From the NCBI GenBank assembly GCA_018241445.1, contig JAFEDT010000017.1, positions 88,613 through 152,612 of the forward strand: 64,000 nucleotides of DNA, written 5' to 3'. A model generated the notes under the pieces. The model was not told where the DNA came from. It ran no database searches and saw only the letters and a program-made list of their open reading frames with translations. Made by a program: the position numbers and the translations under genes. Below are positions 55,404 to 64,000 of the stretch, in pieces; position 1 is the first letter of the stretch; the number at the start of each line of letters is the position of its first letter. Source of the stretch: Pseudomonadota bacterium (lineage in GTDB: Bacteria; Pseudomonadota; Gammaproteobacteria; Steroidobacterales; Steroidobacteraceae).

Positions 55404-58400
55404 TCAAACTGTACGGCCGCGATCCGCGGCCAGCGGTGCGGGCGCCGGCGCCTGGGCCTGCGCCGGTTGCGCAGCATAGATCACTTCGGTGCTGCCGGGC
55501 CCCAGCAGCTGCTCCAGCTGCAACAGCAACTCGCGCGTCGGGCGCACTGACCACTGCGGGCCCAGCGTCACGGCGCCGCTGGCAAGTTCGCCGCGGTATT
55601 CGACGGTGACCGGGCACTCGCCAGGGCGGCCGCCGGCAAGCACCGCCGCCAGCCGCTCTCCCAGCGTCGCGGCGGCCGCGCGGCTGGCGCGCAGCACCAG
55701 CCGCTGCGCGTAACGCAGGCGCACCTCGTCCAGGTCCGTGACCGTCTGCACCGACAGCCGCCAGCCGTCGCTGAACTCATCGAAGCGCAGCCGGCCCTCC
55801 ACCACCACCAGGGCGTCCTTGACGACGAGCGCGCGGAACTGTTGCCAGGTGTCCTCAAACAGCATGCCCTCGATGCGCCCGCTGCGGTCGTCCAGGGTCA
55901 GGATCACGCGCGGACCGCGCCGCTTGACCTCGTCGATCAGCGCCGCCACGGTCACCGGCCTGCCAGCGCCGAAACGCGGCGCTTCAGCACCCGGCATGGG
56001 CCGCTCGGCCACCAGGTCGCCGATGCGGTGCGACACCAGCCGCGGCAATGCCGCCTCGAACTGCGCCAGCGGGTGCCCGGTCAGATAAAGGCCGAGGGTC
56101 TCGCGCTCCCCGAGCAGCCGCTGCGCCTGGCTCCACTCCGGCAGCACCGCCTGGTCGCGGCGTGCCGGCGCCGCCGGCGCCTCCGCCAGCCCGAACAGGT
56201 CGTTCTGCCCGGCCTCGCTGGCGCGCGCGCCCTGATCGCCGAGCTGCATCGCGGCACCCAGGCCCTCCCACAGCGTGGCGCGATTGGGGCCGAGCGCGTC
56301 CAGGCTGCCGCTGCGCAGCAGCGCCTCCAGAACGCGGCGGTTGATTTTCTGCAGGTCCAGCCGGCGGCACAGGTCCTGCAGGCTGGTGAACGGACCGCGC
56401 TGCGCGCGCTCGCCGACCAGCGCCTCCACGGCGCCCGCACCCACTCCGCGCACCGCTCCCAGGCCGTAGCGGATGCTGCGCGGGTCGCAGGCGCTGAACA
56501 CGTAGCTGGAGGTGTTGACGTCGGGGGGCAGCACGTTCAGCCCCAGTTCGCGGCACTCCTGGATCAAGGTGACCACCTTGTCGGTGTGATCCATGTCGGC
56601 CGACAGCACCGCGGCCATGAACTGCGCCGGATAGTGCGCCTTGAGGTAGGCGGTCTGACTTGTCAGCACCGCGTAAGCGGCGGAGTGCGACTTGTTGAAA
56701 CCGTAGCCGGCAAATTTCTCCATGAGGTCGAAGATGTGCGCCGCCACCGCCTCACTGACACCGCGCTGGCGCGCGCCACTGACGAAGCCGGCGCGTTGGC
56801 TGGCCATCTCCTCGGCCTTCTTCTTGCCCATCGCGCGCCGCAGCAGATCGGCGCCGCCCAGCGTGTAGCCGGCGAGCACCTGGGCAATCTGCATCACCTG
56901 CTCCTGGTAAAGGATCACACCGTAGGTGGGTTTGAGCGTGGCTTCCAGACTCGGGTGCAGGTAGTCGATTGGCCCAACACCCCGGCCGTGCTTGCGGTTG
57001 ATGAAGTCCTCAACCATCCCCGACTGCAACGGGCCCGGGCGGAACAGCGCCACGAGCGCCACGATGTCCTCGAAGCAGTCCGGCTGCAGGCGGCGGATCA
57101 GGTCTTTCATGCCGCGCGATTCGAGCTGGAACACAGCCGTGGTACGGCAGGACTTCAGCAGCGCGTAGGCGCCCGGGTCTTCCAGCGGCAGCTTCTCGAC
57201 GTCCAGCGCCGGGGTGCCCGGTGCGCGCTCGGCGTTGATCAGAGCCACCGCGCGATCGATGATCGTCAGGGTGCGCAAGCCGAGGAAGTCGAACTTGACC
57301 AGGCCGGCGGCCTCGACGTCGTCCTTGTCGAATTGCGTCACCACGCCGCCACCGCCGCTGTCGCAGTAAAGGGGGGTGAAGTCGGTGAGCACCGAGGGCG
57401 CGATCACCACGCCGCCCGCATGCATGCCGGCGTTGCGGGTCAGGCCCTCGAGTGAACGGGCCAGATCGATGAGGTTTTTGACTTCCTCCTCGCTGTCGTA
57501 CAGGCGCTTGAGCTCCGGCTCCTTCTGCAGCGCGTCATCCAGGGTGATGCCCAGCTCGAAGGGGATCAGCTTGGCGATGCGGTCGACATAGCCGTAGGGC
57601 ATGCCCAGCACCCGGCCCACGTCGCGCACCACCGCCTTGGCCGCCATGGTGCCGTAGGTGATGATCTGCGAGACGCGCTCGCGCCCGTACTTTGCGGAGA
57701 CGTACTCGATGACCCGGTCGCGACCGTCCATGCAGAAGTCGACGTCGAAGTCCGGCATCGATACGCGCTCCGGGTTGAGGAAGCGCTCGAACAGCAGGTC
57801 GTGGCGAATAGGATCCAGGTCGGTGATGCGCAGGCTCCAGGCCACCAGCGATCCGGCGCCCGAGCCGCGGCCGGGACCCACCGGCACGCCGTTGGCGCGC
57901 GCCCAGCGGATGAAGTCCGCCACGATCAGGAAGTAACCGGCGAATCCCATCTGGCAGATCACGGTCAGCTCGCGCTCCAGGCGCGCCGCGTAGCCTTGCG
58001 GCAGCGAGGCCGCCGGGAAGCGCGCCGCGAGTCCGCGTGCCGCCTCGGCGCGCAGGAATTCCTCGGTACTGGCCGTCCCGGGCACCGGGTACTGCGGCAG
58101 CCGCGCTTCACCCAGCTTCAGCGTCAGGCTGCAGCGGCGTGCGATCTCCACCGTGTTGGCCAGGGCCTCGGGCAGGTCGGCGAACAGCAGCGCCATCTCC
58201 TGCGGACTGCGCAGATACTGCTGGCGCGTGTAACGCCGCACGCGCGCCGCATCCGCAAGCAGGGCGCCGTCATGGATGCACACCCGCGCCTCGTGGGACT
58301 CGAACTCGCCACTGCTCAGGAAGCGCACGTCGTTGGTCGCCACCACCGGCACGGCGGCCGCGCCGGCCAGGGACACCGCGGCGGCGATGTAGGCCTCCTC

Positions 58401-58931
58401 GCCGGGGCGTCCGAGACGCTGCAGCTCCAGGTAGAAGCGCCGCGGGAACAGGGCGCGCCAGGCATCCAGCGCCCGCGTGGCGTCCGCCTCGCGACCGTTG
58501 ACCAGGTGGCGCCCGACGTCGCCCTCCATCGCGCCCGACAGGGCAATCAGGCCTTCCACCGCCTGCGGGGTGAGCCACTCCCGCTCGATGCGCGGCGTGC
58601 CACGCTCCTGTCCGGACAGCCAGGCGCGGCTGACCAGTTGCGACAGGTTATGGTAGCCGCGCTGCGACTGGCACAGCAGTGTCAGCCGCGAGGGCGCGGC
58701 GCGCTCGCCGGGCTCGCGCACCCACAGGTCGATACCGATCAGCGGCTTGACGCCCGCCTGCAGTGCCGCGCGATAGAACTTCACCATCGCGAACAGGTTG
58801 CTCTGGTCGGTAACGGCCACTGCCGGCATGCCCGCCGCCGCCACCGCGGCCACCAGTTCCGGAATGCGCACGACACTGTCGGAGAGCGAGTACTCCGTGT
58901 GCAGGCGCAGGTGTACGAAGCCGGGTGACAT
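55404..58931 (-). CDS. dnaE: DNA polymerase III subunit alpha
   Basis: A 1175-residue replicative polymerase. The PHP domain is at about 1-280 ([29 protein letters not shown]). The polymerase core has [23 protein letters not shown] and the catalytic Asp pair in [20 protein letters not shown], then [48 protein letters not shown] helix-hairpin-helix and a C-terminal OB domain ([32 protein letters not shown]) complete it. The start is the ATG at 58931; the open stretch before it lies antisense-like in rnhB. Confidence 0.98.
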   Translation of the reverse strand: MSPGFVHLRLHTEYSLSDSVVRIPELVAAVAAAGMPAVAVTDQSNLFAMVKFYRAALQAGVKPLIGIDLWVREPGERAAPSRLTLLCQSQRGYHNLSQLVSRAWLSGQERGTPRIEREWLTPQAVEGLIALSGAMEGDVGRHLVNGREADATRALDAWRALFPRRFYLELQRLGRPGEEAYIAAAVSLAGAAAVPVVATNDVRFLSSGEFESHEARVCIHDGALLADAARVRRYTRQQYLRSPQEMALLFADLPEALANTVEIARRCSLTLKLGEARLPQYPVPGTASTEEFLRAEAARGLAARFPAASLPQGYAARLERELTVICQMGFAGYFLIVADFIRWARANGVPVGPGRGSGAGSLVAWSLRITDLDPIRHDLLFERFLNPERVSMPDFDVDFCMDGRDRVIEYVSAKYGRERVSQIITYGTMAAKAVVRDVGRVLGMPYGYVDRIAKLIPFELGITLDDALQKEPELKRLYDSEEEVKNLIDLARSLEGLTRNAGMHAGGVVIAPSVLTDFTPLYCDSGGGGVVTQFDKDDVEAAGLVKFDFLGLRTLTIIDRAVALINAERAPGTPALDVEKLPLEDPGAYALLKSCRTTAVFQLESRGMKDLIRRLQPDCFEDIVALVALFRPGPLQSGMVEDFINRKHGRGVGPIDYLHPSLEATLKPTYGVILYQEQVMQIAQVLAGYTLGGADLLRRAMGKKKAEEMASQRAGFVSGARQRGVSEAVAAHIFDLMEKFAGYGFNKSHSAAYAVLTSQTAYLKAHYPAQFMAAVLSADMDHTDKVVTLIQECRELGLNVLPPDVNTSSYVFSACDPRSIRYGLGAVRGVGAGAVEALVGERAQRGPFTSLQDLCRRLDLQKINRRVLEALLRSGSLDALGPNRATLWEGLGAAMQLGDQGARASEAGQNDLFGLAEAPAAPARRDQAVLPEWSQAQRLLGERETLGLYLTGHPLAQFEAALPRLVSHRIGDLVAERPMPGAEAPRFGAGRPVTVAALIDEVKRRGPRVILTLDDRSGRIEGMLFEDTWQQFRALVVKDALVVVEGRLRFDEFSDGWRLSVQTVTDLDEVRLRYAQRLVLRASRAAAATLGERLAAVLAGGRPGECPVTVEYRGELASGAVTLGPQWSVRPTRELLLQLEQLLGPGSTEVIYAAQPAQAQAPAPAPLAADRGRTV

Positions 58932-58942
58932 GGACTGGGCTA

Positions 58943-59572
58943 TTAAGTCCCGGACCGGGACGGTGTCAAGGCGGCATCGGCCCCGGCGCGCACCGGCGCG
59001 AAGGAGCGCCGGTGCTGCGCAGAGGGTGGCTGGGCGCGCAGCGCGGCAAGGTGCGCGGGCGTGCCGTAACCCTTGTGGATCGCGAGCTGGAAGCCGGGGT
59101 AGGAGCCATCCAGCGACTCCATCATCGCGTCGCGGCAGGTCTTGGCAAGGATCGAGGCGGCGCTGATGGCAGCGACCCGCGCATCTCCGCGCACCACGGC
59201 CTCCAGGGTGCACGACAGTGGCAGGTCGGTGAGGCACGGACAACGGTTGCCGTCGACGCGCACGTGCGTCGGCGCCACCGGCAGCGCCAGCAGCGCGCGG
59301 CGCATGGCCAGCAGCGTGGCCTGGAAGATATTGAGGGCGTCTATCTCGTCACGGTCGGCCCAGCCGATGCCGAAGGCCAGGGCCCGCGCGCGGATCAGGG
59401 TGGCCAGTTCGGCGCGCACCGCGGCTGTCAGGGCCTTGGAGTCTGCGAGCCCGGCAATGCGCCTGCGGGGATCCAGGATCACCGCGGCCGCCACCACCGG
59501 ACCGGCCAGCGGCCCGCGCCCGGCCTCGTCCACACCCGCGATCCTGGGCTGGGTGCTAACGCGCGGCGGCAT
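58943..59572 (-). CDS. rnhB: Ribonuclease HII
   Basis: A 209-residue enzyme that cuts the RNA strand of RNA-DNA hybrids and single embedded ribonucleotides. The acid active site begins with [57 protein letters not shown] and [17 protein letters not shown] follow. The ATG at 59572 lies 17 bases inside the lpxB 3' end. The order lpxB-rnhB-dnaE is conserved. Confidence 0.97.
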   Translation of the reverse strand: MPPRVSTQPRIAGVDEAGRGPLAGPVVAAAVILDPRRRIAGLADSKALTAAVRAELATLIRARALAFGIGWADRDEIDALNIFQATLLAMRRALLALPVAPTHVRVDGNRCPCLTDLPLSCTLEAVVRGDARVAAISAASILAKTCRDAMMESLDGSYPGFQLAIHKGYGTPAHLAALRAQPPSAQHRRSFAPVRAGADAALTPSRSGT

Positions 59573-60764
59573 TGGTTGCCTCCGCCGGGGCGGCACGGCC
59601 AAGCAGCTCCAGCACCGCCTGCGCGGCACGCGCCGCGCCGTCCAGCCGCAGAGCACGATGTATGGCGGCGAACTCACGCTGCAGCGCGTCCACCCGCTGC
59701 GGATCCCCCATCTGGCCCAGCAGCGCCGCGGCAAGCGCGGGGCCGGTCACCTGTTCCTGGAATAGTTCCGGCACCACCGCGCGCCCGGCCAGCAGATTCG
59801 GCTGCGAAAAGTGCCGCACCTTGACCATGCCCAGGGTCCGGAGCACGAAAGCGGTAACCGGGCTGACCCGGTAGGCGACGACCATCGGTCTGCCGGTCAG
59901 CAGCGTCTCGAGGGTTGCGGTCCCCGAGGCGACGATGACGCCCTCGGCAGCTGCCAGCGCCTGCTGTGCCCGCCCTTCGAGCAAGCGGATCGGCGGCGCG
60001 CCGGGCACCTGCGCGACTTCGTGCGTGAAAGCCGCGGCAGCCGCCTCAGAGGCCATGGGTGCCACGAAGCGCACCGCGGGCAGGCGTGCGCGGATGGTGG
60101 CGGCCGCGGCGGCGAACGGACCGCCCAGGCGGCTGACCTCCGCCAGGCGGCTGCCTGGCAACAGTGCGACTACCGGGGCGTCGCCGTGAAGTTCCAGGGA
60201 CTGCCGCGCCGCCTGGGCGTCGACGTCGAGCGGAATCTGGTCCGCCAGCGGATGGCCCACGAACACGGCGCGCACGTGATGGCGGGAATAGAACTCGCTC
60301 TCGAAGGGCAGCAGACACAGGACCAGGTCGACCGCGCGCCCTATGGTGCGCACCCGCCCCTGCCGCCAGGCCCAGACCTGCGGACTGACATACTGCACCG
60401 TGGGAATGCCCGCGGCCTTCAGCCGCGCCGCCAGCCGCAGGTTGAATTCCGGGGAGTCGATGCCGATAAAGACGTCGGCACCGGCACTGCGGAAACGGCG
60501 CGTCAGCTCGGTACGCAACTTCAGCAGCCGCGGCAGGTGGCGCACCACCTCCGCCAGGCCCATGACACCCAGCGCCTCCATCCCGGCCCAGGCTTCGCAG
60601 CCCGCCGCGCGCATCTTCGGCCCCGCGACACCGAAGAACTGCGCCTGCGGGATGTGCGAGCGCAGGGCCTGCATCAGCGCCGCGCCCAGGGTGTCGCCGG
60701 AATGCTCACCCGCGACCAGGCCGATCCGCAGCGCGGGGCCGGCAGCCGCGCCCGCGGCGCTCAT
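59556..60764 (-). CDS. lpxB: Lipid-A-disaccharide synthase
   Basis: A 402-residue glycosyltransferase (family 19) that joins UDP-2,3-diacylglucosamine to lipid X. It has [105 protein letters not shown] and [24 protein letters not shown]. The ATG overlaps the lpxA stop by 4 bp. It acts at the cytoplasmic face of the inner membrane. Confidence 0.98.
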   Translation of the reverse strand: MSAAGAAAGPALRIGLVAGEHSGDTLGAALMQALRSHIPQAQFFGVAGPKMRAAGCEAWAGMEALGVMGLAEVVRHLPRLLKLRTELTRRFRSAGADVFIGIDSPEFNLRLAARLKAAGIPTVQYVSPQVWAWRQGRVRTIGRAVDLVLCLLPFESEFYSRHHVRAVFVGHPLADQIPLDVDAQAARQSLELHGDAPVVALLPGSRLAEVSRLGGPFAAAAATIRARLPAVRFVAPMASEAAAAAFTHEVAQVPGAPPIRLLEGRAQQALAAAEGVIVASGTATLETLLTGRPMVVAYRVSPVTAFVLRTLGMVKVRHFSQPNLLAGRAVVPELFQEQVTGPALAAALLGQMGDPQRVDALQREFAAIHRALRLDGAARAAQAVLELLGRAAPAEATNAAAR

Positions 60765-61531
60765 CGCACCAGGCTGCGCGCCGAGTTGCGGATGAAGTCG
60801 ACGAACACGCGGATCTCCGGCTGTCGCTGCGCCACCGGCTCCAGGCGCTCCAGCGCCGCCGCCAGCAGCAGGTCGGAGCGGTACAGGACGCGGTAGGCGT
60901 CGCGGATGTTGCGTATCTGTTCTTCGCTGAAGCCGCGGCGCTTCAGCCCTTCGGAGTTGACCGAGTGCGGCGCCGCCGGGTTGCCCGCCACCATCACGTA
61001 GGGCGGCACGTCCCGCGAGACAATCGAACCGCCGCCGAGGAAGGCATGCGCCCCTATGCGGCTGAACTGGTGCACCGCGGTCAGCCCGCCCAGGATCACC
61101 CAGTCGCCGATCTGCACGTGTCCGGCCAGCGAGGCGCAGTTGGCAAATACCGTGTTGCTGCCCACCACGCAATCGTGTGCCACGTGCGAGTAGGCCATGA
61201 ACAGGTTGTCGTCGCCGATGCGGGTCACGCCCGCGTCGTGCGTGGTGCCGCGGCTGACAGTGCAACCCTCGCGGAAAACGTTGCGGTCGCCGATCGCAAG
61301 GCGCGTCGGCTCGCCCCGGTACTTCTTGTCCTGCGGCGCCCCGCCGAGCGAGGCGAACTGGAATACGTGACAGTCGGCGCCAATCACGCTGGGGCCGTCG
61401 ATCACCGCGTGCGGACCGACCACGGTGCGCGGCCCGATCTGCACCTGCGGCCCGATGATGCTGAAGGGCCCGACGCTGACATCGGGGGCCAGCTGCGCCT
61501 GCGGCGATACGATGGCTCGCGGGTCGATCAC
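60761..61531 (-). CDS. lpxA: UDP-N-acetylglucosamine acyltransferase
   Basis: A 256-residue left-handed beta-helix enzyme for the first step of lipid A synthesis. Hexapeptide repeats run from about 8 to 185 (IGPQVQIGPRTVVGPHAVIDG and similar). RGTTHDAGVTRIGDDNLFMAYSHVAHDCVVG holds the catalytic His, and the C-terminal helical part has NSEGLKRRGFS. The start is a GTG at 61531 that overlaps the fabZ stop by 4 bp. Confidence 0.98.
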   Translation of the reverse strand: MIDPRAIVSPQAQLAPDVSVGPFSIIGPQVQIGPRTVVGPHAVIDGPSVIGADCHVFQFASLGGAPQDKKYRGEPTRLAIGDRNVFREGCTVSRGTTHDAGVTRIGDDNLFMAYSHVAHDCVVGSNTVFANCASLAGHVQIGDWVILGGLTAVHQFSRIGAHAFLGGGSIVSRDVPPYVMVAGNPAAPHSVNSEGLKRRGFSEEQIRNIRDAYRVLYRSDLLLAAALERLEPVAQRQPEIRVFVDFIRNSARSLVR

Positions 61532-61983
61532 CGTGCCGTCTCCGGTGCCACCATGATCTGCGCGTGCGCGACCTCGTGCTCGCCCACCAGCGCCGCGGCA
61601 GCAAAGCGCCAGATGCCCTTGAGGGAGCGCTCCAGGCGCGCCGTCAGGATCAACTGGTCACCGGGGATCACCGGCTTGCGAAAACGCGCGCCGTCGATAC
61701 CGACGAAGTAGAAGCGGGTGTTCTCGTCCGGCACCACGTTGGCGGTGACGAAGCACAGGATGCCGGCGGCCTGCGCCAGTGCCTCGATGAGCAACACTCC
61801 CGGCATGACCGGCCGGCTGGGAAAGTGGCCGGGAAAGAACGGCTCGTTGAGGGTGACGTTCTTGAGCGCGCGGATGCTCTCGCCCGGGCGGCATTCCAGC
61901 ACCCGGTCCACCAGCAGGAACGGGTAGCGGTGCGGCAGGTAGCGCATGATCGCCGCAATGTCCAGGTGCACCGGCTCGCTCAT
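61528..61983 (-). CDS. fabZ: 3-hydroxyacyl-[ACP] dehydratase FabZ
   Basis: A 151-residue hot-dog-fold enzyme of fatty acid elongation. The catalytic His is in [45 protein letters not shown] at the N-terminus and [11 protein letters not shown] are typical. Its ATG overlaps the lpxD stop (ATGA) and its stop overlaps lpxA. Its place between lpxD and lpxA links membrane fatty acid and lipid A supply. Confidence 0.98.
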   Translation of the reverse strand: MSEPVHLDIAAIMRYLPHRYPFLLVDRVLECRPGESIRALKNVTLNEPFFPGHFPSRPVMPGVLLIEALAQAAGILCFVTANVVPDENTRFYFVGIDGARFRKPVIPGDQLILTARLERSLKGIWRFAAAALVGEHEVAHAQIMVAPETAR

Positions 61984-63023
61984 GACTCGTCGGATTCCTT
62001 CTGCGCCGTGAGGCCCACACTGCGTTCCAGCGCCCGCACCCGGCGCTCATAGCCGCCCAGGCGCTTGAAGTGCGCCACCATGCGGCGCCATATACGCGCC
62101 TCCTCGAAGGGAATGCCGCTGGAGTATACCCCGGGGTGTTCGATCGAACGGCTGATCATGGAGAAGCCGCTGACGACCACGTCGTCGGCGATGCTGATGT
62201 GCCCGGCGAAGCCCACCGACCCGCCGATCACGCAGCGCCGCCCGATGCTGGTGCTGCCGGAGACGCCGGTGCAAGCGGCGATGACCGTGTGGGCGCCGAC
62301 GCGCACGTTGTGCGCGATCTGGATCAGGTTGTCCAGCTTGACGCCCTCCTCGATCACCGTGTCCTCGATGGCGCCGCGATCGACGGTGGTGTTGGCGCCA
62401 ATCTCCACGTCCGCACCGATCTGCACCGAGCCCAGCTGCGGCACCTTGACCCAGCGGCCGCGCTCGGGCGCGAAGCCGAAACCGTCGGCACCCACCACCA
62501 CGCCCGGCTGCAGCACGCTGCGCTCCCCGACACGCACGCCGGGACCGAGGTGTACCCGTGCCACCAGCTGCACGTCGGCAGCCAGCTGCACGCCCTCAGC
62601 CAGCGTGCAGTGTGGGCCGATGCCGGCCCGCGGGCCCACCTGCGCCCCGGCGCCAATATGCGCAAATGCACCCACGTGCGCGCTGGGATCGACGCGGGCG
62701 GTGGAATCGACCAGCGCGCTGGCGTGGATCCCGGGCGGCAGCGCCGCGGGCGGGTGCAGCAGCGCTGCGATCCGTGCGTAGGTGACGTAGGGATTGGCGC
62801 TGATCAACACCGCGCCGCTGAAAGCGGCAACGCTGGCTGCGTCCAACACCACCGCGCTGGCGTGCGTCGTGGCCAGCTGCCCGCGATAGCGCGGGTTGGC
62901 CAGGAACGCCAGCGCCCCCGGCTGCGCACCGGCGAGCGTCGCGACGTGATCGACGCGCACCTGCGGGTCGCCGCGCAGTTCGCAGCCGAAACGCACCGCC
63001 AGTTCGCCGAGCGATGCCCCCAT
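61980..63023 (-). CDS. lpxD: UDP-3-O-(3-hydroxymyristoyl)glucosamine N-acyltransferase
   Basis: A 347-residue enzyme that adds the N-linked acyl chain in lipid A synthesis. The N-terminal uridine-binding domain (about 1-95) has LGELAVRFGCELRGDP and LAFLANPRYRGQL. A long hexapeptide-repeat beta-helix (about 100-315) includes GFGFAPERGRWVKVPQLGSV, GANTTVDRGAIEDTVIEEGVKLDNLIQIAHNV with the catalytic His, and GSVGFAGHISI. A C-terminal helix ends the protein. The ATG is at 63023, 53 bases after skp. Confidence 0.98.
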   Translation of the reverse strand: MGASLGELAVRFGCELRGDPQVRVDHVATLAGAQPGALAFLANPRYRGQLATTHASAVVLDAASVAAFSGAVLISANPYVTYARIAALLHPPAALPPGIHASALVDSTARVDPSAHVGAFAHIGAGAQVGPRAGIGPHCTLAEGVQLAADVQLVARVHLGPGVRVGERSVLQPGVVVGADGFGFAPERGRWVKVPQLGSVQIGADVEIGANTTVDRGAIEDTVIEEGVKLDNLIQIAHNVRVGAHTVIAACTGVSGSTSIGRRCVIGGSVGFAGHISIADDVVVSGFSMISRSIEHPGVYSSGIPFEEARIWRRMVAHFKRLGGYERRVRALERSVGLTAQKESDES

Positions 63024-63076
63024 GGCTTACGTGCCGCCGTGGGCCCCCTGAAGGAGAGCGCCGCGGCGCCCTTGGC

Positions 63077-63652
63077 TTACTTGCCCGGCTTGGCCGGCGA
63101 TGCAGCCGGCCTGGCCGCCGGTGCCGCACCGCCACTGCGCGCGCGCAGCACGGTGAGGATCGCCGGGGTGATGTCGTTGGCAGGCGTGGCGTACACCACC
63201 GCCTCGGTGGTGAGGATCAGGTCGTAGTTCTGCGCCTTGGCATAGCCCTGCACTTCCTCACCCAATGTGCGCTGCAGACGCGACATGCCCTCGTTACGCC
63301 GGGCGCTGACGTCGTCCTGCAGCTCGCCACGGGCGCGCTCGAAGTCGCGCGCGCCGTCGCGCAGCTCCTTCTCGGCGCGCGCGCGCTGGTCTTCGCTCAT
63401 GGTGGCGCCGTCCTTCTGCAGCCGATCCTGCTTGGCCTTCAGGGACTCGCCCTGGGCCTGCAGCGTGCGCTCGCGCGGCGCGAACTCCGCCTTGAGGGAG
63501 TCGAGCATTGCCTTGCCCTGCGGCGACTCGAGAATCAGGCGGTTGGGATCGATCACGCCGATCTTCAGGTCCGCCCAGGCGGGCACTGCCGCCAGTGCGC
63601 TGCCTGCGACCATCAGTCCCACCACCACTTTGCTGCTGATCAGACGCTTCAC
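63077..63652 (-). CDS. skp: Periplasmic chaperone Skp/OmpH
   Basis: A 191-residue periplasmic chaperone for unfolded outer-membrane proteins. The GTG at 63652 has an AGGT ribosome site and gives a clean signal peptide (VVVGLMVAGSALAAVPAWA). The mature part starts DLKIGVIDPNRLILESPQGKAMLDSL, followed by a long charged coiled coil (about 60-140) and the closing strand YDLILTTEAVVYATPANDIT. The C-terminal tail (about 20 residues) is Ala/Pro-rich. An upstream GTG (63694) would add 14 non-signal residues. It starts the lpx gene run. Confidence 0.95.
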   Translation of the reverse strand: MKRLISSKVVVGLMVAGSALAAVPAWADLKIGVIDPNRLILESPQGKAMLDSLKAEFAPRERTLQAQGESLKAKQDRLQKDGATMSEDQRARAEKELRDGARDFERARGELQDDVSARRNEGMSRLQRTLGEEVQGYAKAQNYDLILTTEAVVYATPANDITPAILTVLRARSGGAAPAARPAASPAKPGK

Positions 63653-64000
63653 GGAACTACCTGCCTTTATAAGGAGTTGTCTTAGCCTAAACACTCATTA
63701 TCGCCCATCCGTGGCTTTCCCGGAAGTAAGCGGCGAACGTGGCGACCCTGGGGGGAGATACATGCTTTGTGCCGAGGTGTGTAACGATATACACACTACC
63801 GGCCGGTGTAGGGAAACTCCCGTCCGGGGGCGCCCAGGTTCAGCGCCTCCTCCCGTTCCTGCTCTCCCGCTGCCAGCGCCTAGACATCATGTCCTGGCCC
63901 ACGGTTTGGGTCGGGACGGACTTGCAAGTTGGGGGAAGAGGTCTGTCTCCCATATCGTGGGTTGCGTCGTTGCGGACGCCGAGCCACATGCACAGAGCCC
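63653..64000. other. Gene-free region upstream of skp
   Basis: No coding frame is supported here. In most relatives the bamA stop lies just before skp; nothing of bamA is seen in these 348 bases. A weak promoter for skp could be TTCCGG-N17-GATAAT on the minus strand (-10 at 63702-63697). The palindromic element at 63744-63796 lies here. The last 100 bases show no feature I can name. Confidence 0.5.
63744..63796. repeat. GTGTGTA-N6-TACACAC palindromic element, copy 3
   Basis: Core GTGTGTA (63777-63783), ACGATA, TACACAC (63790-63796). It is preceded by GACCCTGGGGGG (63744) and ATGCTTTG, as copy 1 is by GACCCCGAGGGG and ATGTACCTTG at almost the same spacing (53 and 52 bases to the end of the core). 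It is followed by ACCGGCCGGT and GGGAAACTCCC, similar to the GGGAATTCCC after copy 1. Confidence 0.75.

Overview
The window is a GC-rich chromosomal segment of a Gram-negative gammaproteobacterium. Evidence includes lipid A genes (lpxD, lpxA, lpxB, kdsA), skp, sdhCDAB with two assembly factors, rpoE-rseA-rseB, ygfZ, a frameshifted prfB, and the colinear runs lepA-lepB-rnc-era-recO-pdxJ-acpS and lpxD-fabZ-lpxA-lpxB-rnhB-dnaE-accA-tilS-pyrG-kdsA-eno-ftsB-ispDF-truD. The recJ/rpfE-like/prfB/lysS neighbourhood and a PEP-CTERM protein with its characteristic glycosyltransferase suggest a Xanthomonadales-, Nevskiales- or Steroidobacterales-like lineage. The genus cannot be fixed from sequence alone.

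Layout. 1-5478 (+): a partial BamE-like protein, a class III nucleotide cyclase with a structured leader, mfd and csiV. 5441-7786 (-): an Xre antitoxin, RES toxin and MFS transporter operon with a direct-repeat operator. 8319-11723: two convergent, related secreted propeller-like proteins. 11976-29576 (-): one nearly continuous colinear block. Read in transcription order it is sdhAF4-sdhC-D-A-B-sdhE-rpoE-rseA-rseB-glutaredoxin-lepA-lepB-DUF4845-rnc-era-recO-pdxJ-acpS-exonuclease-rlmD-nagZ-LOV/GGDEF, with ten 4-bp start/stop overlaps. ygfZ runs divergently from it.

30777-41539 (-): murI, lysS, prfB (programmed +1 frameshift), a PEP-CTERM protein, a large DUF4062-NTPase-TPR (nSTAND) protein, recJ and an rpfE-like gene. 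The PEP-CTERM and nSTAND genes sit between recJ and prfB, which are normally adjacent. 41547-44281: an Mth938-like gene and a TIGR03087-type glycosyltransferase, separated by a complete IS5-family element inserted in the TTAA shared by their two stop codons. 44669-63652: surE-pcm, an smr gene, then the long truD-to-skp block.

Accessory or odd items are the nSTAND protein, the RES-Xre-MFS operon, a LOV-like/GGDEF protein that lacks both the photoactive Cys and a GGDEF signature, and an IspD-IspF fusion. A repeated intergenic palindrome, GTGTGTA-N6-TACACAC, occurs three times (30671, 46786, 63777). Two of the copies lie in the only two sizeable convergent gaps that hold no other hairpin or insertion.
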